Shown here piece after piece: positions 48,727 through 62,572 of a DNA stretch of 64,000 bases (position 1 is its first letter; each line of letters begins with the position of its first letter). Source of the stretch: Siphonodentalium dalli (taxonomy: Eukaryota; Mollusca; Scaphopoda; Gadilida; Siphonodentaliidae); assembly GCA_032622095.1 (NCBI GenBank), contig CP136062.1, forward strand, positions 8,893,710 through 8,957,709, read 5' to 3'. The position numbers and the translations under genes were made by a program. The notes beneath the pieces are model-generated. The model saw only the letters and a list, made by a program, of their open reading frames with translations. It ran no database searches and was not told the origin of the DNA.

Positions 48727-50156
48727 GCTTCCAGATTTATCAGGATTCTATTACTGGTGTTATTTCTTACCCCAAAAAAATTGTTAATTTTAAAACGGGG
48801 TATGTGGGTTAAATGACCGCTGGGAGATAATAGGATGTCCAATGACTCCTATATTTCTATTGTATCACGGTAAAGCTTTTTTTGTAAAATTGGCGCGGTT
48901 TACACGATCAAACTTCAATTTTCTTTTCAAATATAGGTTACAAACAACTAAATATATAGAGTTACTCTTCTTGAATTTGTGTAGGGAAACTCGAGTCAGC
49001 ATAAAAAAAAATTCTGGCTGCTGATTGGTTGATTATCATTGAGGGAAATATCCCTAATCGGGAACAGAAAATCATAGCCTACGTAAATATGGCGATCGTG
49101 TATGTTTAGATGTCCAGGAAGAGTCTGGTGCCGTCCAGAAGTTACGGAAGGGGTCTGGGTATTTTTATGCTGCTGATTTTTTTGCAGTAAATGGGGTAGT
49201 TGTGGAAATGCAAGATTATCGTTTGAAAAAAATACCGAAAAGGGCGCGTTTGTTGTCACATACTGGTGCAGAAGATGACGTTCTAAGGGAAAATTGACCA
49301 CTTGAAGTTCAACTAGGTCAAACCCATGGCCGGCGGGACTTTTAGTTAACACTGTCGCCTATGGAAAATAATTAGTTGTGGGTAACCATGACTCCTATAT
49401 TTCTATTGTATCACGGTAAAGCTTTTTTTGTAAAATTGGCGCGGTTTACACGATAAAACTGCAATTTACTTTTCAATTATAGGCAAAAAATTCACATTTT
49501 TCAAATATCGTTCAGGGCAGCGAATTTAGGAACACTGATAAACAAAGACTCACTCGTTTTGTTGAGTTATTATATTTTCACGCCCTACAGACCCATTTTC
49601 AGATTATGCGAGACATTTATTAACCCTCTGTCGCCGGAACTTCAACTTTTTCCGGAGGCGAAATTTTCTGAAAATCATCCATTTTGTGCATATGGGTGGA
49701 CCTTTAATGTTCAAAATAGCACGGTCGAGGTGATGGAAGTTTCTCTGAGAGAAATTCGACTCAAACTCCTAAAAGTACTAAAATTTAAAGGGACATCCGC
49801 CTATCATTGAACCAAACCATCATCGGATGGTGAAATTTTGAGGGGGGTGGTCTATTTCAAATGCAATTAAACATTGTATTGTTCAAAATTAGATAAATTC
49901 CTTAAAACGTATGGTTGATATACGTGACTAGTTTTCAAAACTTATACATATTACTTTCTATCGTGTGCGTTATGCACGCGAGTCGGTTTTTACAAATTAA
50001 ATTATGATGAAAAACCATGAATTTGGGGTGTGGTCACATTTGTGGTCATAATATCCCCATTAGTGAGTGGATGGACATGGGACATGCGACACTGTGCAGT
50101 ATATATGTCTATGACAAGCCTAACATGAGACATTAGTATCTTTTCTACTAAACTGC
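48727..50156 (+). repeat. Satellite unit 45, chimeric LB/S (1,430 bp)
   Basis: Positions 48727-49387 are LB-type and end exactly at the MITE right terminus GTAACC. At 49388 the sequence restarts at ATGACTCC, a point ~115 bp upstream of the MITE site in an S unit, and runs to 50156 with S markers (CTAAAAGTAC, GGGGGGTGG). About 115 bp of satellite is therefore present twice around the MITE. It is the right edge of the LB block. Confidence 0.94.
48936..49387. mobile_element. MITE, full LB-type copy in unit 45, right flank replaced
   Basis: 452 bp with both inverted repeats. The left flank is TATA as usual, but the right flank is ATGACTCC instead of TATAGGCAAAA, so the element has no matching duplication. 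Confidence 0.9.
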
Positions 50157-51043
50157 GCTTCCAGATTTATCAGGATTCTATTACTGGTGTTATTTCTTAC
50201 CCCAAAAAAATTGTTAATTTTAAAACGGGGTATGTGGGTTAAATGACCGCTGGGAGATAATAGGATGCCCAATGACTCCTATATTTCTATTGTATCACGG
50301 TAAAGCTTTTTTTGTAAAATTGGCGCGGTTTACACGATAAAACTGCAATTTACTTTTCAATTATAGGCAAAAAATTCACATTTTTCAAATATCGTTCAGG
50401 GCAGCGAATTTAGGAACACTGATAAACAAAGACTCACTCGTTTTGTTGAGTTATTATATTTTCACGCCCTACAGACCCATTTTCAGATTATGCGAGACAT
50501 TTATTAACCCTCTGTCGCCGGAACTTCTACTTTTTCCGGAGGCGAAATTTTCTGAAAATCATCCATTTTGTGCATATGGGTGGACCTTTAATGTTCAAAA
50601 TAGCACGGTCGAGGTGATGGAAGTTTCTCTGAGAGAAATTCGACTCAAACTCCTAAAAAGTACTAAAATTTAAAGGGACATCCGCCTATCATTGAACCAA
50701 ACCATCATCGGATGGTGAAATTTTGAGGGGGGGGGGGTCTATTTCAAATGCAATTAAACATTGTATTGTTCAAAATTAGATAAATTCCTTAAAACGTATG
50801 GTTGATATACGTGACTAGTTTTCAAAACTTATACATATTACTTTCTATCGTGTGCGTTATGCACGCGAGTCGGTTTTTACAAATTAAATTATGATGAAAA
50901 ACCATGAATTTGGGGTGTGGTCACATTTGTGGTCATAATATCCCCATTAGTGAGTGGATGGACATGGGACATGCGACACTGTGCAGTATATATGTCTATG
51001 ACAAGCCTAACATGAGACATTAGTATCTTTTCTACTAAACTGC
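50157..51043 (+). repeat. Satellite unit 46, class S
   Basis: 887 bp; 11 G; CTTCTACTTT, shared with units 38, 50 and 56. Confidence 0.95.
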
Positions 51044-51930
51044 GCTTCCAGATTTATCAGGATTCTATTACTGGTGTTATTTCTTACCCCAAAAAAATTG
51101 TTAATTTTAAAACGGGGTATGTGGGTTAAATGACCGCTGGGAGATATTAGGATGCCCAATGACTCCTATATTTCTATTGTATCACGGTAAAGCTTTTTTT
51201 GTAAAATTGGCGCGGTTTACACGATAAAACTGCAATTTACTTTTCAATTATAGGCAAAAAATTCACATTTTTCAAATATCGTTCAGGGCAGCGAATTTAG
51301 GAAAACCGATAAACAAAGACTCACTCGTTTTGTTGAGTTATTATATTTTCACGCCCTACAGACCCATTTTCAGATTATGCGAGACATTTATTAACCCTCT
51401 GTCGCCGGAACTTCAACTTTTTCCGGAGGCGAAATTTTCTGAAAATCATCCATTTTGTGCATATGGGTGGACCTTTAATGTTCAAAATAGCACGGTCGAG
51501 GTGATGGAAGTTTCTCTGAGAGAAATTCGACTCAAACTCCTAAAAAGTACTAAAATTTAAAGGGACATCCGCCTATCATTGAACCAAACCATCATCGGAT
51601 GGTGAAATTTTGAGGGGGGGGGGGTCTATTTCAAATGCAATTAAACATTGTATTGTTCAAAATTAGATAAATTCCTTAAAACGTATGGTTGATATACGTG
51701 ACTAGTTTTCAAAACTTATACATATTACTTTCTATCGTGTGCGTTATGCACGCGAGTCGGTTTTTACAAATTAAATTATGATGAAAAACCATGAATTTGG
51801 GGTGTGGTCACATTTGTGGTCATAATATCCCCATTAGTGAGTGGATGGACATGGGACATGCGACACTGTGCAGTATATATGTCTATGACAAGCCTAACAT
51901 GAGACATTAGTATCTTTTCTACTAAACTGC
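51044..51930 (+). repeat. Satellite unit 47, class S
   Basis: 887 bp; 11 G; private GAGATATTAGG and GGAAAACCG. Confidence 0.95.
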
Positions 51931-52816
51931 GCTTCCAGATTTATCAGGATTCTATTACTGGTGTTATTTCTTACCCCAAAAAAATTGTTAATTTTAAAAC
52001 GGGGTATGTGGGTTAAATGACCGCTGGGAGATAATAGGATGCCCAATGACTCCTATATTTCTATTGTATCACGGTAAAGCTTTTTTTTGTAAAATTGGCG
52101 CGGTTTACACGATAAAACTGCAATTTACTTTTCAATTATAGGCAAAAAATTCACATTTTTCAAATATCGTTCAGGGCAGCGAATTTAGGAACACCGATAA
52201 ACAAAGACTCACTCGTTTTGTTGAGTTATTATATTTTCACGCCCTACAGACCCATTTTCAGATTATGCGAGACATTTATTAACCCTCTGTCGCCGGAACT
52301 TCAACTTTTTCCGGAGGCGAAATTTTCTGAAAATCATCCATTTTGTGCATATGGGTGGACCTTTAATGTTCAAAATAGCACGGTCGAGGTGATGGAAGTT
52401 TCTCCGAGAGAAATTCGACTCAAACTCCTAAAAAGTACTAAAATTTAAAGGGACATCCGCCTATCATTGAACCAAACCATCATCGGATGGTGAAATTTTG
52501 AGGGGGGTGGTCTATTTCAAATGCAATTAAACATTGTATTGTTCAAAATTAGATAAATTCCTTAAAACGTATGGTTGATATACGTGACTAGTTTTCAAAA
52601 CTTATACATATTACTTTCTATCGTGTGCGTTATGCACGCGAGTCGGTTTTTACAAATTAAATTATGATGAAAAACCATGAATTTGGGGTGTGGTCACATT
52701 TGTGGTCATAATATCCCCATTAGTGAGTGGATGGACATGGGACATGCGACACTGTGCAGTATATATGTCTATGACAAGCCTAACATGAGACATTAGTATC
52801 TTTTCTACTAAACTGC
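51931..52816 (+). repeat. Satellite unit 48, class S
   Basis: 886 bp; GGGGGGTGG; ACCGATAAAC; private TCTCCGAGAG, which breaks the TTTCTC hairpin. Confidence 0.95.
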
Positions 52817-53700
52817 GCTTCCAGATTTATCAGGATTCTATTACTGGTGTTATTTCTTACCCCAAAAAATTTGTTAATTTTAAAACGGGGTATGTGGGTT
52901 AAATGGCCGCTGGGAGATAATAGGATGCCCAATGACTCCTATATTTCTATTGTATCACGGTAAAGCTTTTTTTGTAAAATTGGCGCGGTTTACACGATAA
53001 AACTGCAATTTACTTTTCAATTATAGGCAAAAAATTCACATTTTTCAAATATCGTTCAGGGCAGCGAATTTAGGAACACTGATAAACAAAGACTCACTCG
53101 TTTTGTTGAGTTATTATATTTTCACGCCCTACAGACCCATTTTCAGATTATGCGAGACATTTATTAACCCTCTGTCGCCGGAACTTCAACTTTTTCCGGA
53201 GGCGAAATTTTCTGAAAATCATCCATTTTGTGCATATGGGTGGACCTTTAATGTTCAAAATAGCACGGTCGAGGTGATGGAAGTTTCTCTGAGAGAAATT
53301 CGACTCAAACTCCTAAAAGTACTAAAATTTAAAGGGACATCCGCCTATCATTGAACCAAACCATCATCGGATGGTGAAATTTTGAGGGGGGTGGTCTATT
53401 TCAAATGCAATTAAACATTGTATTGTTCAAAATTAGATAAATTCCTTAAAACGTATGGTTGATATACGTGACTAGTTTTCAAAACTTATACATATTACTT
53501 TCTATCGTGTGCGTTATGCACGCGAGTCGGTTTTTACAAATTAAATTATGATGAAAAACCATGAATTTGGGGTGTGGTCACATTTGTGGTCATAATATCC
53601 CCATTAGTGAGTGGATGGACATGGGACATGCGACACTGTGCAGTATATATGTCTATGACAAGCCTAACATGAGACATTAGTATCTTTTCTACTAAACTGC
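52817..53700 (+). repeat. Satellite unit 49, class S
   Basis: 884 bp; TAAATGGCCGC and CTAAAAGTAC as in unit 38. Confidence 0.95.
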
Positions 53701-54591
53701 GCTTCCAGATTTATCAGGATTCTATTACTGGTGTTATTTCTTACCCCAAAAAAATTGTTAATTTTAAAACGGGGTATGTGGGTTAAATGACCGCTGGGAG
53801 ATAATAGGATGCCCAATGACTCCTATATTTCTATTGTATCACGGTAAAGCTTTTTTTGTAAAATTGGCGCGGTTTACACGATAAAACTGCAATTTACTTT
53901 TCAATTATAGGCAAAAAATTCACATTTTTCAAATATCGTTCAGGGCAGCGAATTTAGGAACACTGATAAACAAAGACTCACTCGTTTTGTTGAGTTATTA
54001 TATTTTCACGCCCTACAGACCCATTTTCAGATTATGCGAGACATTTATTAACCCTCTGTCGCCGGAACTTCTACTTTTTCCGGAGGCGAAATTTTCTGAA
54101 AATCATCCATTTTGTGCATATGGGTGGACCTTTAATGTTCAAAATAGCACGGTCGAGGTGATGGAAGTTTCTCTGAGAGAAATTCGACTCAAACTCCTAA
54201 AAAGTACTAAAATTTAAAGGGACATCCGCCTATCATTGAACCAAACCATCATCGGATGGTGAAATTTTGAGGGGGGGGGGGGGGGTCTATTTCAAATGCA
54301 ATTAAACATTGTATATTTCAAAATTAGATAAATTCCTTAAAACGTATGGTTGATATACGTGACTAGTTTTCAAAACTTATACATATTACTTTCTATCGTG
54401 TGCGTTATGCACGCGAGTCGGTTTTTACAAATTAAATTATGATGAAAAACCATGAATTTGGGGTGTGGTCACATTTGTGGTTATAATATCCCCATTAGTG
54501 AGTGGATGGACATGGGACATGCGACACTGTGCAGTATATATGTCTATGACAAGCCTAACATGAGACATTAGTATCTTTTCTACTAAACTGC
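53701..54591 (+). repeat. Satellite unit 50, class S
   Basis: 891 bp; 15 G; CTTCTACTTT; private GTATATTTCAAAA and GTGGTTATAAT. Confidence 0.95.
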
Positions 54592-55476
54592 GCTTCCAGA
54601 TTTATCAGGATTCTATTACTGGTGTTATTTCTTACCCCAAAAAAATTGTTAATTTTAAAACGGGGTATGTGGGTTAAATGACCGCTGGGAGATAATAGGA
54701 AGCCCAATGACTCCTATATTTCTATTGTATCACGGTAAAGCTTTTTTTGTAAAATTGGCGCGGTTTACACGATAAAACTGCAATTTACTTTTCAATTATA
54801 GGCAAAAAATTCACATTTTTCAAATATCGTTCAGGGCAGCGAATTTAGGAACACCGATAAACAAAGACTCACTCGTTTTGTTGAGTTATTATATTTTCAC
54901 GCCCTACAGACCCATTTTCAGATTATGCGAGACATTTATTAACCCTCTGTCGCCGGAACTTCAACTTTTTCCTGAGGCGAAATTTTCTGAAAATCATCCA
55001 TTTTGTGCATATGGGTGGACCTTTAATGTTCAAAATAGCACGGTCGAGGTGATGGAAGTTTCTCTGAGAGAAATTCGACTCAAACTCCTAAAAAGTACTA
55101 AAATTTAAAGGGACACCCGCCTATCATTGAACCAAACCATCATCGGATGGTGAAATTTTGAGGGGGGTGGTCTATTTCAAATGAAATTAAACATTGTATT
55201 GTTCAAAATTAGATAAATTCCTTAAAACGTATGGTTGATATACGTGACTAGTTTTCAAAACTTATACATATTACTTTCTATCGTGTGCGTTATGCACGCG
55301 AGTCGGTTTTTACAAATTAAATTATGATGAAAAACCATGAATTTGGGGTGTGGTCACATTTGTGGTCATAATATCCCCATTAGTGAGTGGATGGACATGG
55401 GACATGCGACACTGTGCAGTATATATGTCTATGACAAGCCTAACATGAGACATTAGTATCTTTTCTACTAAACTGC
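54592..55476 (+). repeat. Satellite unit 51, class S
   Basis: 885 bp; CCTGAGGCG and GGGACACCC, shared only with unit 53; private GGAAGCCC. Confidence 0.95.
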
Positions 55477-56364
55477 GCTTCCAGATTTATCAGGATTCTA
55501 TTACTGGTGTTATTTCTTACCCCAAAAAATTTGTTAATTTTAAAACGGGGTATGTGGGTTAAATGACCGCTGGGAGATAATAGGATGCCCAATGACTCCT
55601 ATATTTATATTGTATCACGGTAAAGCTTTTTTTGTAAAATTGGCGCGGTTTACACGATAAAACTGCAATTTACTTTTCAATTATAGGCAAAAAATTCACA
55701 TTTTTCAAATATCGTTCAGGGCAGCGAATTTAGGAACACTGATAAACAAAGACTCACTCGTTTTGTTGAGTTATTATATTTTCACGCCCTACAGACCCAT
55801 TTTCAGATTATGCGAGACATTTATTAACCCTCTGTCGCCGGAACTTCAACTTTTTCCGGAGGCGAAATTTTCTGAAAATCATCCATTTTGTGCATATGGG
55901 TGGACCTTTAATGTTCAAAATAGCACGGTCGAGGTGATGGAAGTTTCTCTGAGAGAAATTCGACTCAAACTCCTAAAAAGTACTAAAATTTAAAGGGACA
56001 TCCGCCTATCATTGAACCAAACCATCATCGGATGGTGAAATTTTGAGGGGGGGGGGGGTCTATTTCAAATGCAATTAAACATTGTATTGTTCAAAATTAG
56101 ATAAATTCCTTAAAACTTATGGTTGATATACGTGACTAGTTTTCAAAACTTATACATATTACTTTCTATCGTGTGCGTTATGCACGCGAGTCGGTTTTTA
56201 CAAATTAAATTATGATGAAAAACCATGAATTTGGGGTGTGGTCACATTTGTGGTCATAATATCCCCATTAGTGAGTGGATGGACATGGGACATGCGACAC
56301 TGTGCAGTATATATGTCTATGACAAGCCTAACATGAGACATTAGTATCTTTTCTACTAAACTGC
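55477..56364 (+). repeat. Satellite unit 52, class S
   Basis: 888 bp; 12 G; AAAAAATTTG, ATATTTATATTG, AAAACTTATGG. Confidence 0.95.
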
Positions 56365-57250
56365 GCTTCCAGATTTATCAGGATTCTATTACTGGTGTTA
56401 TTTCTTACCCCAAAAAAATTGTTAATTTTAAAACGGGGTATGTGGGTTAAATGACCGCTGGGAGATAATAGGATGCCCAATGACTCCTATATTTCTATTG
56501 TATCACGGTAAAGCTTTTTTTGTAAAATTGGCGCGGTTTACACGATAAAACTGCAATTTACTTTTCAATTATAGGCAAAAAATTCACATTTTTCAAATAT
56601 CGTTCAGGGCAGCGAATTTAGGAACACCGATAAACAAAGACTCACTCGTTTTGTTGAGTTATTATATTTTCACGCCCTACAGACCCATTTTCAGATTATG
56701 CGAGACATTTATTAACCCTCTGTCGCCGGAACTTCAACTTTTTCCTGAGGCGAAATTTTCTGAAAATCATCCATTTTGTGCATATGGGTGGACCTTTAAT
56801 GTTCAAAATAGCACGGTCGAGGTGATGGAAGTTTCTCTGAGAGAAATTCGACTCAAACTCCTAAAAAGTACTAAAATTTAAAGGGACACCCGCCTATCAT
56901 TGAACCAAACCATCATCGGATGGTGAAATTTTGAGGGGGGTGGTCTATTTCAAATGAAATTAAACATTGTATTGTTCAAAATTAGATAAATTCCTTAAAA
57001 CGTATGGTTGATATACGTGATTAGTTTTCAAAACTTATACATATTACTTTCTATCGTGTGCGTTATGCACGCGAGTCGGTTTTTACAAATTAAATTATGA
57101 TGAAAAACCATGAATTTGGGGGTGTGGTCACATTTGTGGTCATAATATCCCCATTAGTGAGTGGATGGACATGGGACATGCGACACTGTGCAGTATATAT
57201 GTCTATGACAAGCCTAACATGAGACATTAGTATCTTTTCTACTAAACTGC
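56365..57250 (+). repeat. Satellite unit 53, class S
   Basis: 886 bp; twin of unit 51, with private GTGATTAG and an extra G in TTTGGGGGTG. Confidence 0.95.
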
Positions 57251-58139
57251 GCTTCCAGATTTATCAGGATTCTATTACTGGTGTTATTTCTTACCCCAAA
57301 AAATTTGTTAATTTTAAAACGGGGTATGTGGGTTAAATGACCGCTGGGAGATAATAGGATGCCCAATGACTCCTATATTTATATTGTATCACGGTAAAGC
57401 TTTTTTTGTAAAATTGGCGCGGTTTACACGATAAAACTGCAATTTACTTTTCAATTATAGGCAAAAAATTCACATTTTTCAAATATCGTTCAGGGCAGCG
57501 AATTTAGGAACACTGATAAACAAAGACTCACTCGTTTTGTTGAGTTATTATATTTTCACGCCCTACAGACCCATTTTCAGATTATGCGAGACATTTATTA
57601 ACCCTCTGTCGCCGGAACTTCAACTTTTTCCGGAGGCGAAATTTTCTGAAAATCATCCATTTTGTGCATATGGGTGGACCTTTAATGTTCAAAATAGCAC
57701 GGCCGAGGTGATGGAAGTTTCTCTGAGAGAAATTCGACTCAAACTCCTAAAAAGTACTAAAATTTAAAGGGACATCCGCCTATCATTGAACCAAACCATC
57801 ATCGGATGGTGAAATTTTGAGGGGGGGGGGGGGTCTATTTCAAATGCAATTAAACATTGTATTGTTCAAAATTAGATAAATTCCTTAAAACGTATGGTTG
57901 ATATACGTGACTAGTTTTCAAAACTTATACATATTACTTTCTATCGTGTGCGTTATGCACGCGAGTCGGTTTTTACAAATTAAATTATGATGAAAAACCA
58001 TGAATTTGGGGTGTGGTCACATTTGTGGTCATAATATCCCCATTAGTGAGTGGATGGACATGGGACATGCGACACTGTGCAGTATATATGTGTATGACAA
58101 GCCTAACATGAGACATTAGTATCTTTTCTACTAAACTGC
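57251..58139 (+). repeat. Satellite unit 54, class S
   Basis: 889 bp; 13 G; twin of unit 52 in its 5' half; private CGGCCGAGG. Confidence 0.95.
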
Positions 58140-59023
58140 GCTTCCAGATTTATCAGGATTCTATTACTGGTGTTATTTCTTACCCCAAAACAATTGTTAA
58201 TTTTAAAACGGGGTATGTGGGTTAAATGACCGCTGGGAAATAATAGGATGCCCAATGACTCCTATATTTCTATTGTATCACGGTAAAGCTTTTTTTGTAA
58301 AATTGGCGCGGTTTACACGATAAAACTGCAATTTACTTTTCAATTATAGGCAAAAAATTCACATTTTTCAAATATCGTTCAGGGCAGCGAATTTAGGAAC
58401 ACCGATAAACAAAGACTCACTCGTTTTGTTGAGTTATTATATTTTCACGCCCTACAGACCAATTTTCAGATTATGCGAGACATTTATTAACCCTCTGTCG
58501 CCGGAACTTCAACTTTTTCCGGAGGCGAAATTTTCTGAAAATCATCCATTTTGTGCATATGGGTGGACCTTTAATGTTCAAAATAGCACGGTCGAGGTGA
58601 TGGAAGTTTCTCTGAGAGAAATTCGACTCAAACTCCTAAAAGTACTAAAATTTAAAGGGACATCCGCCTATCATTGAACCAAACCATCATCGGATGGTGA
58701 AATTTTGAGGAGGGTGGTCTATTTCAAATGCAATTAAACATTGTATTGTTCAAAATTAGATAAATTCCTTAAAACGTATGGTTGATATACGTGACTAGTT
58801 TTCAAAACTTATACATATTACTTTCTATCGTGTGCGTTATGCACGCGAGTCGGTTTTTACAAATTAAATTATGATGAAAAACCATGAATTTGGGGTGTGG
58901 TCACATTTGTGGTCATAATATCCCCATTAGTGAGTGGATGGACATGGGACATGCGACACTGTGCAGTATATATGTCTATGACAAACCTAACATGAGACAT
59001 TAGTATCTTTTCTACTAAACTGC
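58140..59023 (+). repeat. Satellite unit 55, class S
   Basis: 884 bp; GAGGAGGGTGG tract, CTAAAAGTAC, GACAAACCT; private GGGAAATAATAGG. Confidence 0.95.
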
Positions 59024-59908
59024 GCTTCCAGATTTATCAGGATTCTATTACTGGTGTTATTTCTTACCCCAAAACAATTGTTAATTTTAAAACGGGGTAT
59101 GTGGGTTAAATGACCGCTGGGAGATAATAGGATGCCCAATGACTCCTATATTTCTATTGTATCACGGTAAAGCTTTTTTTGTAAAATTGGCGCGGTTTAC
59201 ACGATAAAACTGCAATTTACTTTTCAATTATAGGCAAAAAATTCACATTTTTCAAATATCGTTCAGGGCAGCGAATTTAGGAACACTGATAAACAAAGAC
59301 TCACTCGTTTTGTTGAGTTATTATATTTTCACGCCCTACAGACCCATTTTCAGATTATGCGAGACATTTATTAACCCTCTGTCGCCGGAACTTCTACTTT
59401 TTCCGGAGGCGAAATTTTCTGAAAATCATCCATTTTGTGCATATGGGTGGACCTTTAATGTTCAAAATAGCACGGTCGAGGTGATGGAAGTTTCTCTGAG
59501 AGAAATTCGACTCAAACTCCTAAAAAGTACTAAAATTTAAAGGGACATCCGCCTATCATTGAACCAAACCATCATCGGATGGTGAAATTTTGAGGAGGGT
59601 GGTCTATTTCAAATGCAATTAAACATTGTATTGTTCAAAATTAGATAAATTCCTTAAAACGTATGGTTGATATACGTGACTAGTTTTCAAAACTTATACA
59701 TATTACTTTCTATCGTGTGCGTTATGCACGCGAGTCGGTTTTTACAAATTAAATTATGATGAAAAACCATGAATTTGGGGTGTGGTCACATTTGTGGTCA
59801 TAATATCCCCATTAGTGAGTGGATGGACATGGGACATGCGACACTGTGCAGTATATATGTCTATGACAAACCTAACATGAGACATTAGTATCTTTTCTAC
59901 TAAACTGC
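59024..59908 (+). repeat. Satellite unit 56, class S
   Basis: 885 bp; GAGGAGGGTGG with CTTCTACTTT. Confidence 0.95.
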
Positions 59909-60796
59909 GCTTCCAGATTTATCAGGATTCTATTACTGGTGTTATTTCTTACCCCAAAACAATTGTTAATTTTAAAACGGGGTATGTGGGTTAAATGACC
60001 GCTGGGAGATAATAGGATGCCCAATGACTCCTATATTTCTATTGTATCACGGTAAAGCTTTTTTTGTAAAATTGGCGCGGTTTACACGATAAAACTGCAA
60101 TTTACTTTTCAATTATAGGCAAAAAATTCACATTTTTCAAATATCGTTCAGGGCAGCGAATTTAGGAACACTGATAAACAAAGACTCACTCGTTTTGTTG
60201 AGTTATTATATTTTCACGCCCTACAGACCCATTTTCAGATTATGCGAGATATTTATTAACCCTCTGTCGCCGGAACTTCAACTTTTTCCGGAGGCGAAAT
60301 TTTCTGATAATCATCCATTTTGTGCATATGGGTGGACCTTTAATGTTCAAAATAGCACGGTCGAGGTGATGGAAGTTTCTCTGAGAGAAATTCGACTCAA
60401 ACTCCTAAAAGTACTAAAATTTAAAGGGACATCCGCCTATCATTGAACCAAACCATCATCGGATGGTGAAATTTTGAGGGGGGGGGGGGGTCTATTTCAA
60501 ATGCAATTAAACATTGTATTGTTCAAAATTAGATAAATTCCTTAAAACGTATGGTTGATATACGTGACTAGTTTTCAAAACTTATACATATTACTTTCTA
60601 TCGTGTGCGTTATGCACGCGAGTCGGTTTTTACAAATTAAATTATGATGAAAAACCATGAATTTGGGGTGTGGTCACATTTGTGGTCATAATATCCTCAT
60701 TAGTGAGTGGATGGACATGGGACATGCGACACTGTGCAGTATATATGTCTATGACAAGCCTAACATGAGACATTAGTATCTTTTCTACTAAACTGC
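59909..60796 (+). repeat. Satellite unit 57, class S
   Basis: 888 bp; 13 G; GAGATATTT and TCTGATAATC, shared only with unit 59. Confidence 0.95.
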
Positions 60797-61680
60797 GCTT
60801 CCAGATTTATCAGGATTCTATTACTGGTGTTATTTCTTACCCCAAAAAATTTGTTAATTTTAAAACGGGGTATGTGGGTTAAATGACCGCTGGGAGATAA
60901 TAGGATGCCCAATGACTCCTATATTTATATTGTATCACGGTAAAGCTTTTTTTGTAAAATTGGCGCGGTTTACACGATAAAACTGCAATTTACTTTTCAA
61001 TTATAGGCAAAAAATTCACATTTTTCAAATATCGTTCAGGGCAGCGAATTTAGGAACACCGATAAACAAAGACTCACTCGTTTTGTTGAGTTATTATATT
61101 TTCACGCCCTACAGACCCATTTTCAGATTATGCGAGACATTTATTAACCCTCTGTCGCCGGAACTTCAACTTTTTCCGGAGGCGAAATTTTCTGAAAATC
61201 ATCCATTTTGTGCATATGGGTGGACCTTTAATGTTCAAAATAGCACGGTCGAGGTGATGGAAGTTTCTCTGAGAGAAATTCGACTCAAACTCCTAAAAGT
61301 ACTAAAATTTAAAGGGACATCCGCCTATCATTGAACCAAACCATCATCGGATGGTGAAATTTTGAGGAGGGTGGTCTATTTCAAATGCAATTAAACATTG
61401 TATTGTTCAAAATTAGATAAATTCCTTAAAACGTATGGTTGATATACGTGACTAGTTTTCAAAACTTATACATATTACTTTCTATCGTGTGCGTTATGCA
61501 CGCGAGTCGGTTTTTACAAATTAAATTATGATGAAAAACCATGAATTTGGGGTGTGGTCACATTTGTGGTCATAATATCCCCATTAGTGAGTGGATGGAC
61601 ATGGGACATGCGACACTGTGCAGTATATATGTCTATGACAAACCTAACATGAGACATTAGTATCTTTTCTACTAAACTGC
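60797..61680 (+). repeat. Satellite unit 58, class S
   Basis: 884 bp; GAGGAGGGTGG, ATATTTATATTG, CTAAAAGTAC, GACAAACCT. Confidence 0.95.
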
Positions 61681-62572
61681 GCTTCCAGATTTATCAGGAT
61701 TCTATTACTGGTGTTATTTCTTACCCCAAAACAATTGTTAATTTTAAAACGGGGTATGTGGGTTAAATGACCGCTGGGAGATAATAGGATGCCCAATGAC
61801 TCCTATATTTCTATTGTATCACGGTAAAGCTTTTTTTGTAAAATTGGCGCGGTTTACACGATAAAACTGCAATTTACTTTTCAATTATAGGCAAAAAATT
61901 CACATTTTTCAAATATCGTCCAGGGCAGCGAATTTAGGAACACTGATAAACAAAGACTCACTCGTTTTGTTGAGTTATTATATTTTCACGCCCTACAGAC
62001 CCATTTTCAGATTATGCGAGATATTTATTAACCCTCTGTCGCCGGAACTTCAACTTTTTCCGGAGGCGAAATTTTCTGATAATCATCCATTTTGTGCATA
62101 TGGGTGGACCTTTAATGTTCAAAATAGCACGGTCGAGGTGATGGAAGTTTCTCTGAGAGAAATTCGACTCAAACTCCTAAAAGTACTAAAATTTAAAGGG
62201 ACATCCGCCTATCATTGAACCAAACCATCATCGGATGGTGAAATTTTGAGGGGGGGGGGGGGGGGGTCTATTTCAAATGCAATTAAACATTGTATTGTTC
62301 AAAATTAGATAAATTCCTTAAAACGTATGGTTGATATACGTGACTAGTTTTCAAAACTTATACATATTACTTTCTATCGTGTGCGTTATGCACGCGAGTC
62401 GGTTTTTACAAATTAAATTATGATGAAAAACCATGAATTTGGGGTGTGGTCACATTTGTGGTCATAATATCCCCATTAGTGAGTGGATGGACATGGGACA
62501 TGCGACACTGTGCAGTATATATGTCTATGACAAGCCTAACATGAGACATTAGTATCTTTTCTACTAAACTGC
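61681..62572 (+). repeat. Satellite unit 59, class S
   Basis: 892 bp; 17 G; twin of unit 57, private TCGTCCAGGG. Confidence 0.95.
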
